Source: UBA4615 sp046046245 (GTDB lineage Bacteria; Pseudomonadota; Gammaproteobacteria; Burkholderiales; Burkholderiaceae_E). Taken from it: a stretch of 64,000 bases of DNA. Each line of letters begins with the position of its first letter. The first letter of the stretch is position 1. The stretch lies in the NCBI GenBank assembly GCA_046046245.1, contig JBJOKE010000035.1:36307-100306 (forward strand), written 5' to 3'. This document shows positions 16,896 to 24,582 of this stretch, piece by piece. The notes beneath the pieces were generated by a model. That model worked only from the letters and a program-made list of their open reading frames with translations, was not told the DNA's origin and searched no databases. A program made the position numbers and the translations under genes.

Positions 16896-18263
16896 TCAGG
16901 CCGCGCGGCGGCTCTCGTCCTGCGGCGAGCGCTCGATGGCATCGAGCCGCTCGCCCAGCCGCTGCAGCGCCGCCCGGCGCTCATCGAGCGTCGGCAGCCG
17001 GTGGTAGGCGCGCTGCGCGTCGCCGCGCACCGCATGGTCCAGGCAGGCACCGATCACGTCCGGGCGCACGCCCATCTCGGCCAGCAGCGCGGCCGCGGTT
17101 CGGCGCAGGTCCAGCGGGGTCCACGCGCCGCCGGCGAGCAGCAGCGTCGTCGTGCCGCTCGCGCGGCCGCGGATGTGGCTGCCGCGCTGGCGGTCGCGGA
17201 TCTGCTTGCCCAGCGCCTTCGGCGACAGTGCCTCCGACGCGTAGCGGCCCGGGAAGACCCACACGTCCGACCGGCGGGTCTCGCCCTCGGGCTGAAAGTG
17301 GCGGATCGCGAAGTCGGACAGCGGCACCACGTGATCGCGGCCGCTGTGGCTGTGCGACGCGGGGATCGTCCAGGTGCGCGCCTCGAGGTCGATGTCCTGC
17401 CAGCGCGCGTGCGCGATCTCGCCGATCCGTGCGCCGGTGGCGAGCATCAGCCAGATCGCGTGACGGATGTGGCGGGCGAGGCGCGCGCCGCGCATCTTCG
17501 AGGCGAGCTCGGCGACCTCGTCGTCGGTCAGCCGGCGACGGCGCGCCTGCGGCGCGCCGCCGAAGTCGGCCTTGCGCAGGGTGGCGGTCGGGTCGGCCTC
17601 GACGAAGCCGGCCTGCACCGCCCAGCGGAACATCTGGCGCAGGTCGGCGAGCACGCAGCCGGCCTGGCGGGCCGAACCGCGCTCGACGATGCGCTCGAGC
17701 ACCGCGACGACCTGGCCACGCCGCACCGAGTTCGCCACCGCGTCACCCAGCGTCGGCAGCACGTCCTTGTGCATGCTGCGGCGGACGGACTCGCCGGCGT
17801 CCTTGCGGCCGGCCAGCGCGGCGACGCGCCAGCGATCGAAGACCTCGGCGACATCGAGCGTCAACACCTGCCGAGGCGCGGCCGGCGGGGTGTCGAACAG
17901 CGGCCCCGCACCGTCGCGCGCGGCGATCCAGTCGGCGGCCAGGCCCTTGGCCGGCACCGAGGTCACCGACGAGGCCGGCGCCTGCTGGAGCGCGCGGGCG
18001 GTTGCCGCTGCGGGTACGGCGTCCTCGACACGACGCATCCGCTCCGCGTTCAGTCGGATCTCGGCGAGTGTCCGGTCCGGCCAGGTGCCGACCTTGATCT
18101 CGCGCTGCCGGCCGGGCTCGCCGAGGCCGACGGAGAAGTCGACGACGACGCGGCGCACGGGGCGTGGTTCGATCCGCACCACGCCGGTGATGCCGGTGGC
18201 GTCGGTCAGCCGACGGCCGATGTCGGATTCGTTGAGGCGTTCCAGTTCGTGGTTCGACAGCAT
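16896..18263 (-). CDS. P4-type tyrosine recombinase/integrase, catalytic set incomplete
   Basis: A 455-residue site-specific recombinase. The N-terminus resembles the DUF4102 arm-binding domain (LGEPGRQREIKVGTWPDRTLAEIR); a core-binding domain and a catalytic domain follow. Arg279 (ATGARIGE), Arg387 (LDLRRT), His410 (LDH) and Tyr420 (AYHRL) are present. The usual H-x-x-R histidine is Leu384, and the beta-strand lysine position reads HSHSG (304-308). The ATG at 18263 (MLSNHELERL) is preferred because upstream codons are a low-complexity shadow. No other phage gene or attachment repeat was seen. It is convergent with the MFS gene and divergent from the FAD oxidoreductase. Confidence 0.85.
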   Translation of the reverse strand: MLSNHELERLNESDIGRRLTDATGITGVVRIEPRPVRRVVVDFSVGLGEPGRQREIKVGTWPDRTLAEIRLNAERMRRVEDAVPAAATARALQQAPASSVTSVPAKGLAADWIAARDGAGPLFDTPPAAPRQVLTLDVAEVFDRWRVAALAGRKDAGESVRRSMHKDVLPTLGDAVANSVRRGQVVAVLERIVERGSARQAGCVLADLRQMFRWAVQAGFVEADPTATLRKADFGGAPQARRRRLTDDEVAELASKMRGARLARHIRHAIWLMLATGARIGEIAHARWQDIDLEARTWTIPASHSHSGRDHVVPLSDFAIRHFQPEGETRRSDVWVFPGRYASEALSPKALGKQIRDRQRGSHIRGRASGTTTLLLAGGAWTPLDLRRTAAALLAEMGVRPDVIGACLDHAVRGDAQRAYHRLPTLDERRAALQRLGERLDAIERSPQDESRRAA

Positions 18264-18417
18264 GGAGGCGATTCCAGCGGAGGCTCGCGAAGGGGTCTGC
18301 GCATTACTGCCCGGCTGGCTTCGCGCGGCATCCGTCGGCCGTGCAGCGGTACGGATCGGGGCCCCGAACGGCAGGTGCTGTCGGTTCGCCGCGACACCCG
18401 GCCGTATGATCCGGGCC

Positions 18418-19593
18418 ATGACGCGCGTGCTGCTGGCCGGCGGCGGCCATACCCATCTGGTCGCCGGACCCCTCGTCGCGGCGGCCGCCCGGGGCGCCTC
18501 GCTGGCCCTGGTCGCGCCGTCCCCGCGGCTGCTGTATTCCGGGATGATGCCGGGCTGGCTCGCTGGCCGGCATCCGTTCGAGGCGTGCGCGATCGACCTG
18601 CGGCGGGTCGCCGAGGCGTCCGGCATCGACTGGATCGAGGATGCCGTGGTCGGGCTGGACCTCGCGGCCCGATGCGTGGTGGGCGCCGGCGGTCGCCGGT
18701 ACCCGTACGAACTGCTGTCCCTGAACGTGGGCTCGGAGAACCCGCCGGGCGCGTCCGGGCTGGAGGGCGATCCGGTCACGGTGCTCGGCGCGAAGCCGTT
18801 CGAGGCCTTCGTCGCAGGATGGACGGCGTGGCTCGCGTCGGCGCCGGCCGCCCCGCGCTGCGTCGTCGTCGGCGGCGGTGCGGCGGCGGTGGAGATCGCC
18901 TTCGCGCTCGCCGCGCGGTGTGCATCGGGCGGGCCGATGGCCGGCGGCCGCGTCGAGCTTGCGACGGCGGGCGACGCGCTGCTGCCGGGGCTGTCCCGGA
19001 TGGCCGCGGCGATCGCGGCACGCAGCCTCGCGCGGCGCGGCGTCGCGCTCCGCTTCGGGCTGCGCTACGTCGGCACCGACGACGGCGCGGCGCGCTTCGT
19101 CGCGACGCGGGACGCCGTGGTCGCGTTCCCGGCCGATCTGGTCGTGGTCGCGACCGGCGGCCGGCCTCCCGGCTGGCTGACCGAGGCCGCTCGGGCCGCC
19201 GGCCTGCCGGTGGGCCCCGAGGGGGGCGTCGCCGTCGACGCCTGCCTGCGCTCGCCGGCCGACGACCGGGTGTTCGCCGCCGGCGACTGCGCCAGCATCG
19301 CCGGCGGCACGGTGCCGAAATCGGGGGTCCACGCGCTGAGGCAGGGGGCGCCGCTCGCGGCATCGATCCTGGCCCGTCTCGGCGGCGCGGATCCGCGCTG
19401 CGAGGGGCCGGCCCGCTACGTGCCGCAGCGACGCGCGCTCGCGCTGCTCGACCGCTGCGACGGCAGTGCGATCGCGGCCTGGGGCACGCTCGGCGCCGCC
19501 GGCCCCGTCTTCGCCCGCTGGAAGCACCGGATCGATCGCGGTTTCGTCGCGCGCTTTCCGCGCGACGACGCGCGGCCCGGCGACGCGGTGTAA
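18418..19593 (+). CDS. FAD-dependent pyridine nucleotide-disulfide oxidoreductase family protein
   Basis: A 391-residue flavoprotein with an N-terminal FAD motif of the form LLAGGGHTHL, a central NAD(P) motif VVVGGGAAAVEIA, and a third motif DRVFAAGDCASI. The GGGHTHL form is typical of the family also found fused to the N-terminus of selenide-water dikinase (TIGR03169 type) and related to type II NADH dehydrogenases. No SelD domain follows. It has no redox CxxC or CxxxxC. A TATGAT element lies 7 bp upstream of the ATG. It is the first gene of the arsenosugar-like cluster and ends 115 bp before the radical SAM gene. Confidence 0.8.
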   Translation: MTRVLLAGGGHTHLVAGPLVAAAARGASLALVAPSPRLLYSGMMPGWLAGRHPFEACAIDLRRVAEASGIDWIEDAVVGLDLAARCVVGAGGRRYPYELLSLNVGSENPPGASGLEGDPVTVLGAKPFEAFVAGWTAWLASAPAAPRCVVVGGGAAAVEIAFALAARCASGGPMAGGRVELATAGDALLPGLSRMAAAIAARSLARRGVALRFGLRYVGTDDGAARFVATRDAVVAFPADLVVVATGGRPPGWLTEAARAAGLPVGPEGGVAVDACLRSPADDRVFAAGDCASIAGGTVPKSGVHALRQGAPLAASILARLGGADPRCEGPARYVPQRRALALLDRCDGSAIAAWGTLGAAGPVFARWKHRIDRGFVARFPRDDARPGDAV

Positions 19594-19708
19594 GGTGGCG
19601 GCTCGCGTCGCCGACCGCTCGCCGAGCCCGGCGCCCCGTCGAGTGCGAAGCGCGCCGCGAGCGCCGACGCCACCCCCCGACCTGCCCCCGTCCGACCCGG
19701 AAACCGCC

Positions 19709-20674
19709 ATGCACGAGGTCCTGCCGCTCCTCCAGAAGACCGATTTCCCCCCGATCGCGCGGCGCGGTCTGTCGACGCTGCAGGTGAACCTCGGCTATGT
19801 CTGCAACCAGACCTGCCAGCACTGCCATGTCAACGCCGGCCCGAACCGCACGGAATCGATGGACGGAGCCACCGTCGACGCGGTGATCGACGCGCTGCAC
19901 GCCACGCGCGCGTCCACGCTCGACCTGACCGGGGGGGCGCCGGAGCTGAATCCGCACTTCCGTCGTCTCGTCCGCGCCGCCCGCGGGGCCGGCGTCCGGG
20001 TCATCGACCGCTGCAACCTGACCGTGCTGTCGGAGCCCGGCCAGGAGGACCTCGCCGGATTCCTGGCCGCGCAGGGCGTCGAGGTCACGGCGTCGCTGCC
20101 GTGCTACCTGGAGGACAACGTCGACGCGCAGCGCGGCCGCGGCGTCTACACCCGCAGCGTCGACGGCCTGCGCCGGCTGAACGCGCTGGGCTACGGTGCG
20201 GGTGACGGCCGTCTGGTGCTGAACCTGGTCTACAACCCGCTCGGCCCGTCGCTGCCGCCGCCGCAGGCCGCGCTCGAGGACGACTACCGGCGGATGCTCG
20301 GCGAGCGCTTCGGGATCCGCTTCGACCGGCTGCTGACGCTCGCCAACATGCCGATCCAGCGCTTCGGCTCGACGCTGGTCTCCAAGGGCGCGTTCGGCGG
20401 CTACATGGCGTTGCTCAAGGGCGCGCACCGGGCGGAGAACCTCGACGCGGTGATGTGCCGCGACCTCGTCAGCGTCGACTGGCGCGGCGGGGTCTACGAC
20501 TGCGACTTCAACCAGATGCTCGGGCTGCCGCTGCGCGCCGGCGGGCGTGCGCGCACGCACGTGAGCGAGCTCGCCGCGACCGCGCTCGTCGGGCTGCCGA
20601 TCGTGGTCCGCGACCACTGCTACGGCTGCACGGCAGGACAGGGCAGCTCCTGCGGCGGCGCGCTCGCGGCCTGA
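19709..20674 (+). CDS. arsS: radical SAM protein, ArsS family (arsenosugar biosynthesis type)
   Basis: A 321-residue radical SAM enzyme. The cluster motif CNQTCQHC near residue 32 binds the [4Fe-4S] that cleaves S-adenosylmethionine, followed by DLTGGAPELNPHF. The C-terminal Cys-rich part (MCRDL, DCDFNQMLGLPL, HCYGCTAGQGSSCGG) is characteristic of the ArsS/DUF3641 family, some members of which are selenoproteins; here all positions are Cys. ArsS is proposed to add a 5'-deoxyadenosyl group to dimethylarsinous acid, the first step to arsenosugars. Its neighbours fit that pathway, but no arsM is present. The role here is inferred from family and context. Confidence 0.85.
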   Translation: MHEVLPLLQKTDFPPIARRGLSTLQVNLGYVCNQTCQHCHVNAGPNRTESMDGATVDAVIDALHATRASTLDLTGGAPELNPHFRRLVRAARGAGVRVIDRCNLTVLSEPGQEDLAGFLAAQGVEVTASLPCYLEDNVDAQRGRGVYTRSVDGLRRLNALGYGAGDGRLVLNLVYNPLGPSLPPPQAALEDDYRRMLGERFGIRFDRLLTLANMPIQRFGSTLVSKGAFGGYMALLKGAHRAENLDAVMCRDLVSVDWRGGVYDCDFNQMLGLPLRAGGRARTHVSELAATALVGLPIVVRDHCYGCTAGQGSSCGGALAA

Positions 20675-20744
20675 GCGATGGCGGAGGCGCCTCGCCCCGA
20701 GCCGGCCGTGCGGCACGGCCGCAGCGGCCCGCCCGACGGCCGCT

Positions 20745-20788
20745 CGATCGCGACGATCGCGACGATCGCGACGATCGCGACGATCGCG
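20745..20788. repeat. 9-bp tandem repeat CGATCGCGA, about five copies
   Basis: Four exact units (20745-20780) and an eight-base partial fifth lie in the 143-bp gap between arsS and the next gene. Each unit contains a CGATCG palindrome. The unit is a multiple of three, so copy change would not shift any frame crossing it. It ends 29 bp before the GTG start of the fusion gene. Confidence 0.9.
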
Positions 20789-20817
20789 CGGCCTCGCGAG
20801 ACCGACCGCGCGCCCGC

Positions 20818-23022
20818 GTGAGCGGCCCGACCGACGAGGCGGGACCGACCCGCGACACGCGGGCTCGGCGCTCCCGAACGCGCTGGCTCGTCGCGCTGGT
20901 CGCGGCGCTCGCCGTGGCCGCCTTCTTCGCCTTCGACCTCGAGCGGCTGCTGACCCTCGATGCGCTGAAGGCCTCGCGCGACGCGCTGCAGGCGCAGGTC
21001 GACGCGCAGCCCCTCGCGAGCGCGGCGATCTACGTCCTGGTCTACGTGATCGCGGCCGCGCTGTCGCTGCCCGGCGCGGCGACCGCGATGACCCTGCTCG
21101 GCGGCGCGCTGTTCGGGCTCGCGGGCGGCCTCGTGCTCGCGTCGTTCGCCTCGAGCCTCGGCGCCACGCTCGCCTTCCTCGCCGCGCGCTTCCTGCTGCG
21201 CGACGCGGTCCTGGCCCGCTTCGGCACGCGGCTGGCCGCGATCGACGCGGGGCTGCGGCGCGACGGCGCGTTCTACCTGTTCTCGATCCGCCTGATCCCG
21301 CTGTTCCCGTTCTTCCTCGTGAACCTCGCGATGGGGCTCACCCCGATCGCGACCCGGACCTTCTACCTCGCGAGCCAGCTCGGGATGCTGCCCGGCACGC
21401 TCGTCTACGTGAATGCGGGCACCGAGCTCGCGCGGCTCGAGTCGGCGCGCGGCCTGCTGTCGCCGGCACTGCTCGCGTCGTTCGTGCTGCTCGGCCTGTT
21501 CCCGCTGCTGGCGCGACGGGCGCTGGAGGCGATCGCGCGGCGCCGCGTCTACCGCGGCTGGACGAAGCCCGCGCGCTTCGACCGCAACCTGGTCGTCATC
21601 GGTGCGGGCAGCGGCGGGCTGGTCACCGCCTACATCGCGGCGACGGTCAGGGCGTCGGTGACCCTGGTCGAGCGGCACCGGATGGGCGGCGACTGCCTGA
21701 ACACCGGCTGCGTGCCGTCGAAGGCGCTGCTGCGCACCGCGAAACTCGTTGCGCAGGCGCGCCGCTCGGCCGACTGGGGCATCCGCCGGATGGACGTCGA
21801 GCTCGACTTCGGCGAGGTGATGGCGCGGGTCCGCCGCGTGATCGCCGACATCGAGCCGCACGATTCGGTCGAGCGCTACACCGGGCTCGGCGTCGACGTG
21901 GCGCTCGGCGCCGCGACCATCCGCTCGCCGTGGGAGGTCGAGGTCCGCGCGGCCGACGGCACGACCCGCCTGATCCGGACCCGCGCGATCGTCGTCGCGA
22001 CCGGCGCGCGACCGGTGCTGCCCGCGATCCCCGGCCTCGCCGATGCCCGCCCGCTCACCTCGGACACCGTCTGGGACCTGCGGACGCTGCCGCGCCGGCT
22101 GCTGGTGCTGGGCGGCGGTCCGATCGGCTGCGAGCTCGCGCTGGCCTTCGCGCGTCTCGGGTCGATGGTGACGATCGTCGAGGCCTCGCCGCGGCTGCTG
22201 TCCCGGGAGGACGACGAGGTCTCGGCCTTCGTCGCCGAGCGCCTGGCCGGCGAAGGCATCGAGGTCCGCCGCGGCCACCGGGCGCTTCGGGTGGAGCTGG
22301 CGGGAGCGGAGCGGGTGATGGTCGTGTCGGACGCCGACGGCGAGCGACGCATCCCGTTCGACGAGGTGCTCTGTGCGGTCGGACGGCGCGCGAACGTCGA
22401 GGGGCTCGGGCTCGAGGCGCTCGGGGTGCCGCTCGCTGCCGACGGCACGGTCGCCGTCGACGCGTCGCTGCGTACGCGCCTGCCGAACGTCTACGCGGTG
22501 GGCGACGTGGCCGGGCCGTACCAGTTCACGCACGCCGCCGCGCACATGGCCTGGTACGCGGCGGTCAACGCGCTGTTCGGGGGAGTGCGACGCTGGCGGG
22601 TGGACTGGCGGCTGATGCCGGCGGTCACCTTCGTCGACCCGGAGGTTGCTCGTGTCGGGCTGAACGAGCGCGAGGCGCGAGCGGGCGGGGTCGCGTTCGA
22701 GGTCACCCGCTACGGGCTCGACGACCTCGACCGCGCGATCGCCGACGGTGCGGCCCGCGGCTGGGTCAAGGTGCTGACCGCGCCCGGCAGCGATCGCATC
22801 CTCGGCGCGACGATCGTCGGCGAGCACGCGGGCGAGTCGATCGCCGGCTTCGTCGCCGCGATGAAGCACGGCCACGGTCTGAACGCGATCCTGGGGACGA
22901 TCCACGCCTATCCCACCTTCGCGGAGTCGGCGAAGTTCACGGCCGGTGCGTGGAAGCGGGCCCGTGCGCCGCAGCGGCTGCTCGGCTGGGTCGCGCGCTG
23001 GCAACGCTGGAGGCTCGGGTGA
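20818..23022 (+). CDS. TVP38/TMEM64 membrane domain fused to a mercuric-reductase-like FAD oxidoreductase
   Basis: A 734-residue fusion. Residues about 20-235 form a TVP38/TMEM64 (DedA-related) membrane domain with helices around LPGAATAMTLLGGALFG and RLIPLFPFFLVNLAMGL. From about 255 follows a dihydrolipoamide/mercuric reductase-like enzyme: FAD motif VIGAGSGGLV, redox pair GGDCLNTGCVPSK, NAD(P) motif VLGGGPIGCELA, VYAVGDVAG, and a dimerisation domain with the H-x-x-P-T segment IHAYPTF. No N-terminal metal-binding domain or C-terminal Cys pair of MerA is present. The GTG at 20818 is the only credible start; upstream codons are a shadow of arsS. The substrate is unknown. Confidence 0.85.
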   Translation: MSGPTDEAGPTRDTRARRSRTRWLVALVAALAVAAFFAFDLERLLTLDALKASRDALQAQVDAQPLASAAIYVLVYVIAAALSLPGAATAMTLLGGALFGLAGGLVLASFASSLGATLAFLAARFLLRDAVLARFGTRLAAIDAGLRRDGAFYLFSIRLIPLFPFFLVNLAMGLTPIATRTFYLASQLGMLPGTLVYVNAGTELARLESARGLLSPALLASFVLLGLFPLLARRALEAIARRRVYRGWTKPARFDRNLVVIGAGSGGLVTAYIAATVRASVTLVERHRMGGDCLNTGCVPSKALLRTAKLVAQARRSADWGIRRMDVELDFGEVMARVRRVIADIEPHDSVERYTGLGVDVALGAATIRSPWEVEVRAADGTTRLIRTRAIVVATGARPVLPAIPGLADARPLTSDTVWDLRTLPRRLLVLGGGPIGCELALAFARLGSMVTIVEASPRLLSREDDEVSAFVAERLAGEGIEVRRGHRALRVELAGAERVMVVSDADGERRIPFDEVLCAVGRRANVEGLGLEALGVPLAADGTVAVDASLRTRLPNVYAVGDVAGPYQFTHAAAHMAWYAAVNALFGGVRRWRVDWRLMPAVTFVDPEVARVGLNEREARAGGVAFEVTRYGLDDLDRAIADGAARGWVKVLTAPGSDRILGATIVGEHAGESIAGFVAAMKHGHGLNAILGTIHAYPTFAESAKFTAGAWKRARAPQRLLGWVARWQRWRLG

Positions 23023-23231
23023 AGGCGCCGGCCCGTCGCCGCCGGATGCCGGCCGTGCTGCCGGCCGTGCTGCCGGCGTTCGCCGCCTCGGCCGTCCGGT
23101 CGCGGGCGACGTCGCCGGCCGCATCGCCCGACGACGCGCCCGGCCTGCCGCTCGTGTCCGCCGAGCCCGACCGCAACCTCGTCCGCGAGTCCGCGTGCCG
23201 CTCGCGCGCCGCGTCGTCGTCCGGGACCTGA
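23019..23231 (+). CDS. small ORF of unknown function
   Basis: A 70-codon frame starting at GTG 23019, which overlaps the previous TGA as GTGA, and ending 10 bp before the next gene. It starts VKAPARRRR followed by MPAVLPAVLPAFAASAV, which could be a signal or membrane segment, and continues in a hydrophilic Ala/Ser/Arg-rich tail. No family is recognised. The coupled start and tight fit favour a real gene; the base composition alone could also produce such a frame. Confidence 0.3.
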   Translation: MKAPARRRRMPAVLPAVLPAFAASAVRSRATSPAASPDDAPGLPLVSAEPDRNLVRESACRSRAASSSGT

Positions 23232-23241
23232 ACGACCGCCG

Positions 23242-23928
23242 ATGAGCACCGCCGCGCCGACACTCTCCGTCGTCATCCCCGCGCTCGACGAGGCCGCGTC
23301 GATCGCGCGCGTCGTGCGCGACGCGCGCGCGCAGGCCGACGAGGTCGTCGTCGTCGACGGCGGCAGCGTCGACGGCACCCCCGCGATCGCGGCCGACGCC
23401 GGCGCCCGGGTGATCGCCGCGCCGCGCGGCCGGGCGTCGCAGATGAACGCCGGCGCCGCCCGGGCCACCGGCGGCCTGCTGCTCTTCCTGCACGCCGACG
23501 TGCGGCTGCCCCCGGGCGCCGGCGATGCGGTGCGCGCCGCCACTGCCGCCGGCGCCCGCTGGGGGCGCTTCGACGTGCGGCTCGACTCGCCGCGTCGTGC
23601 GCTCGCCGTGGTCGGCGCGATGATGAACCTGCGCTCGCGGCTCACCGGCATCGCGACCGGCGACCAGACGATCTTCGTCGACCGAGCGCTCTGGGACGCG
23701 CTCGGCGGTTTCGCCGCGATCCCGCTGATGGAGGACGTCGAGTTCTGCGCTCGCGCCCGCCGCGTCGCGCGCTGCGCCTGCCTGGGCGAGCGGGTCACGG
23801 TGTCGGCGCGCCGCTGGGAGCGGCGCGGCGTCGCGCGGACCGTCGTCGAGATGTGGGCCTGGCGGGCGGCCTATGCGCTCGGTGCGTCACCCGAGTGGCT
23901 GCACCGCCGGTACTACGGTCGGCGATGA
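23242..23928 (+). CDS. glycosyltransferase, TIGR04283 (arsenosugar) type
   Basis: A 228-residue family 2 glycosyltransferase. The N-terminus LSVVIPALDEAASIARV, the strand VVVVDGGSVDGT and the FLHADVRLPP region give a GT-A fold, and the catalytic-side loop PLMEDVEFCAR is typical. The RGRASQMNAGA segment and short length match the TIGR04283 group, named for its link to ArsS clusters. It is followed by the second transferase with an ATGA overlap, implying translational coupling. The sugar donor and acceptor are unknown. Confidence 0.85.
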   Translation: MSTAAPTLSVVIPALDEAASIARVVRDARAQADEVVVVDGGSVDGTPAIAADAGARVIAAPRGRASQMNAGAARATGGLLLFLHADVRLPPGAGDAVRAATAAGARWGRFDVRLDSPRRALAVVGAMMNLRSRLTGIATGDQTIFVDRALWDALGGFAAIPLMEDVEFCARARRVARCACLGERVTVSARRWERRGVARTVVEMWAWRAAYALGASPEWLHRRYYGRR

Positions 23929-24554
23929 CGACCCGCCTGATCGTGTTCGCGAAGCTGCCGGTCCCCGGGCGGGTGAAGACGCGCCTCGCCGCGACGGTGG
24001 GCGAGGCCGCGGCGCTAGATGCCCACCGCAGGCTGTTCGCCGCGACCCTCGCGCTCGCGCGCGACGGCGCGGTCGGCCGGCGCGAGCTGCGGTACGACGA
24101 TTGCGGCAGGCCCCCCGACGCACCGACGCGCGCCGCCCTCGAGGCACTCGCGGATGCGGGCTGGTCGGTCGGTCCGCAGCGGGGCGCGGACCTGGGCGCG
24201 AGGATGCGCGAGGCGCTGGAGGACGCGCTTGCGGCCGGCGACCGTGCGGTGCTCATCGGCTGCGACTGCCCGGTGCTGCGACCCGACGACCTCGCCGCCG
24301 CGTTCGCGGCGCTCGACGCGCACGACGCGGTGCTCGCGCCCGCCGAGGATGGCGGCTACGCGCTCGTCGGCCTCGCACGTCCGCTGCCCGGACTCTTCGA
24401 CGGCATCGACTGGGGCACCGGCACCGTGCTGGAGGCGACCCGCGGGCGCCTGGCTGCCGCCGGTGCCCGCTGGCACGAGCTGCGGACCGTCTGGGACGTG
24501 GACGTCGAGGCGGACCTGGCGCGCTGGGCCGCCTCGCGGGGCGCAGCGTCCTAG
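23925..24554 (+). CDS. nucleotidyl/glycosyltransferase-like protein, TIGR04282 (arsenosugar) type
   Basis: A 209-residue protein starting at ATG 23925, overlapping the previous stop. LIVFAKLPVPGRVKTRLA is the signature N-terminus of the TIGR04282 (DUF2064) group, a GT-A-like fold related to MobA and CofC nucleotidyltransferases. Further conserved pieces are GADLGARM, IGCDCPVL, APAEDGGYALVGL and DIDWGTGTVL-like FDGIDWGTGTVLEAT. It is the last gene of the cluster and is followed by a convergent EAL-domain gene 28 bp away. A role in transferring or activating a sugar for the ArsS product is inferred from family naming. Confidence 0.85.
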   Translation: MTTRLIVFAKLPVPGRVKTRLAATVGEAAALDAHRRLFAATLALARDGAVGRRELRYDDCGRPPDAPTRAALEALADAGWSVGPQRGADLGARMREALEDALAAGDRAVLIGCDCPVLRPDDLAAAFAALDAHDAVLAPAEDGGYALVGLARPLPGLFDGIDWGTGTVLEATRGRLAAAGARWHELRTVWDVDVEADLARWAASRGAAS

Positions 24555-24582
24555 GGTCGGCGGGTGCTGTCTCGCGACGCGT

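Noticed and set aside
15564..19787. A 1407-codon frame spanning the MFS, integrase and FAD oxidoreductase genes
   Set aside because: It crosses three recognised genes on both strands in a different frame and has Arg-rich shadow composition.
20678..20821. A 47-codon ATG frame whose TGA overlaps the GTG start of the fusion gene
   Set aside because: It is built around the 9-bp repeat (IAT repeated) and has no recognisable feature; it is better treated as intergenic sequence.
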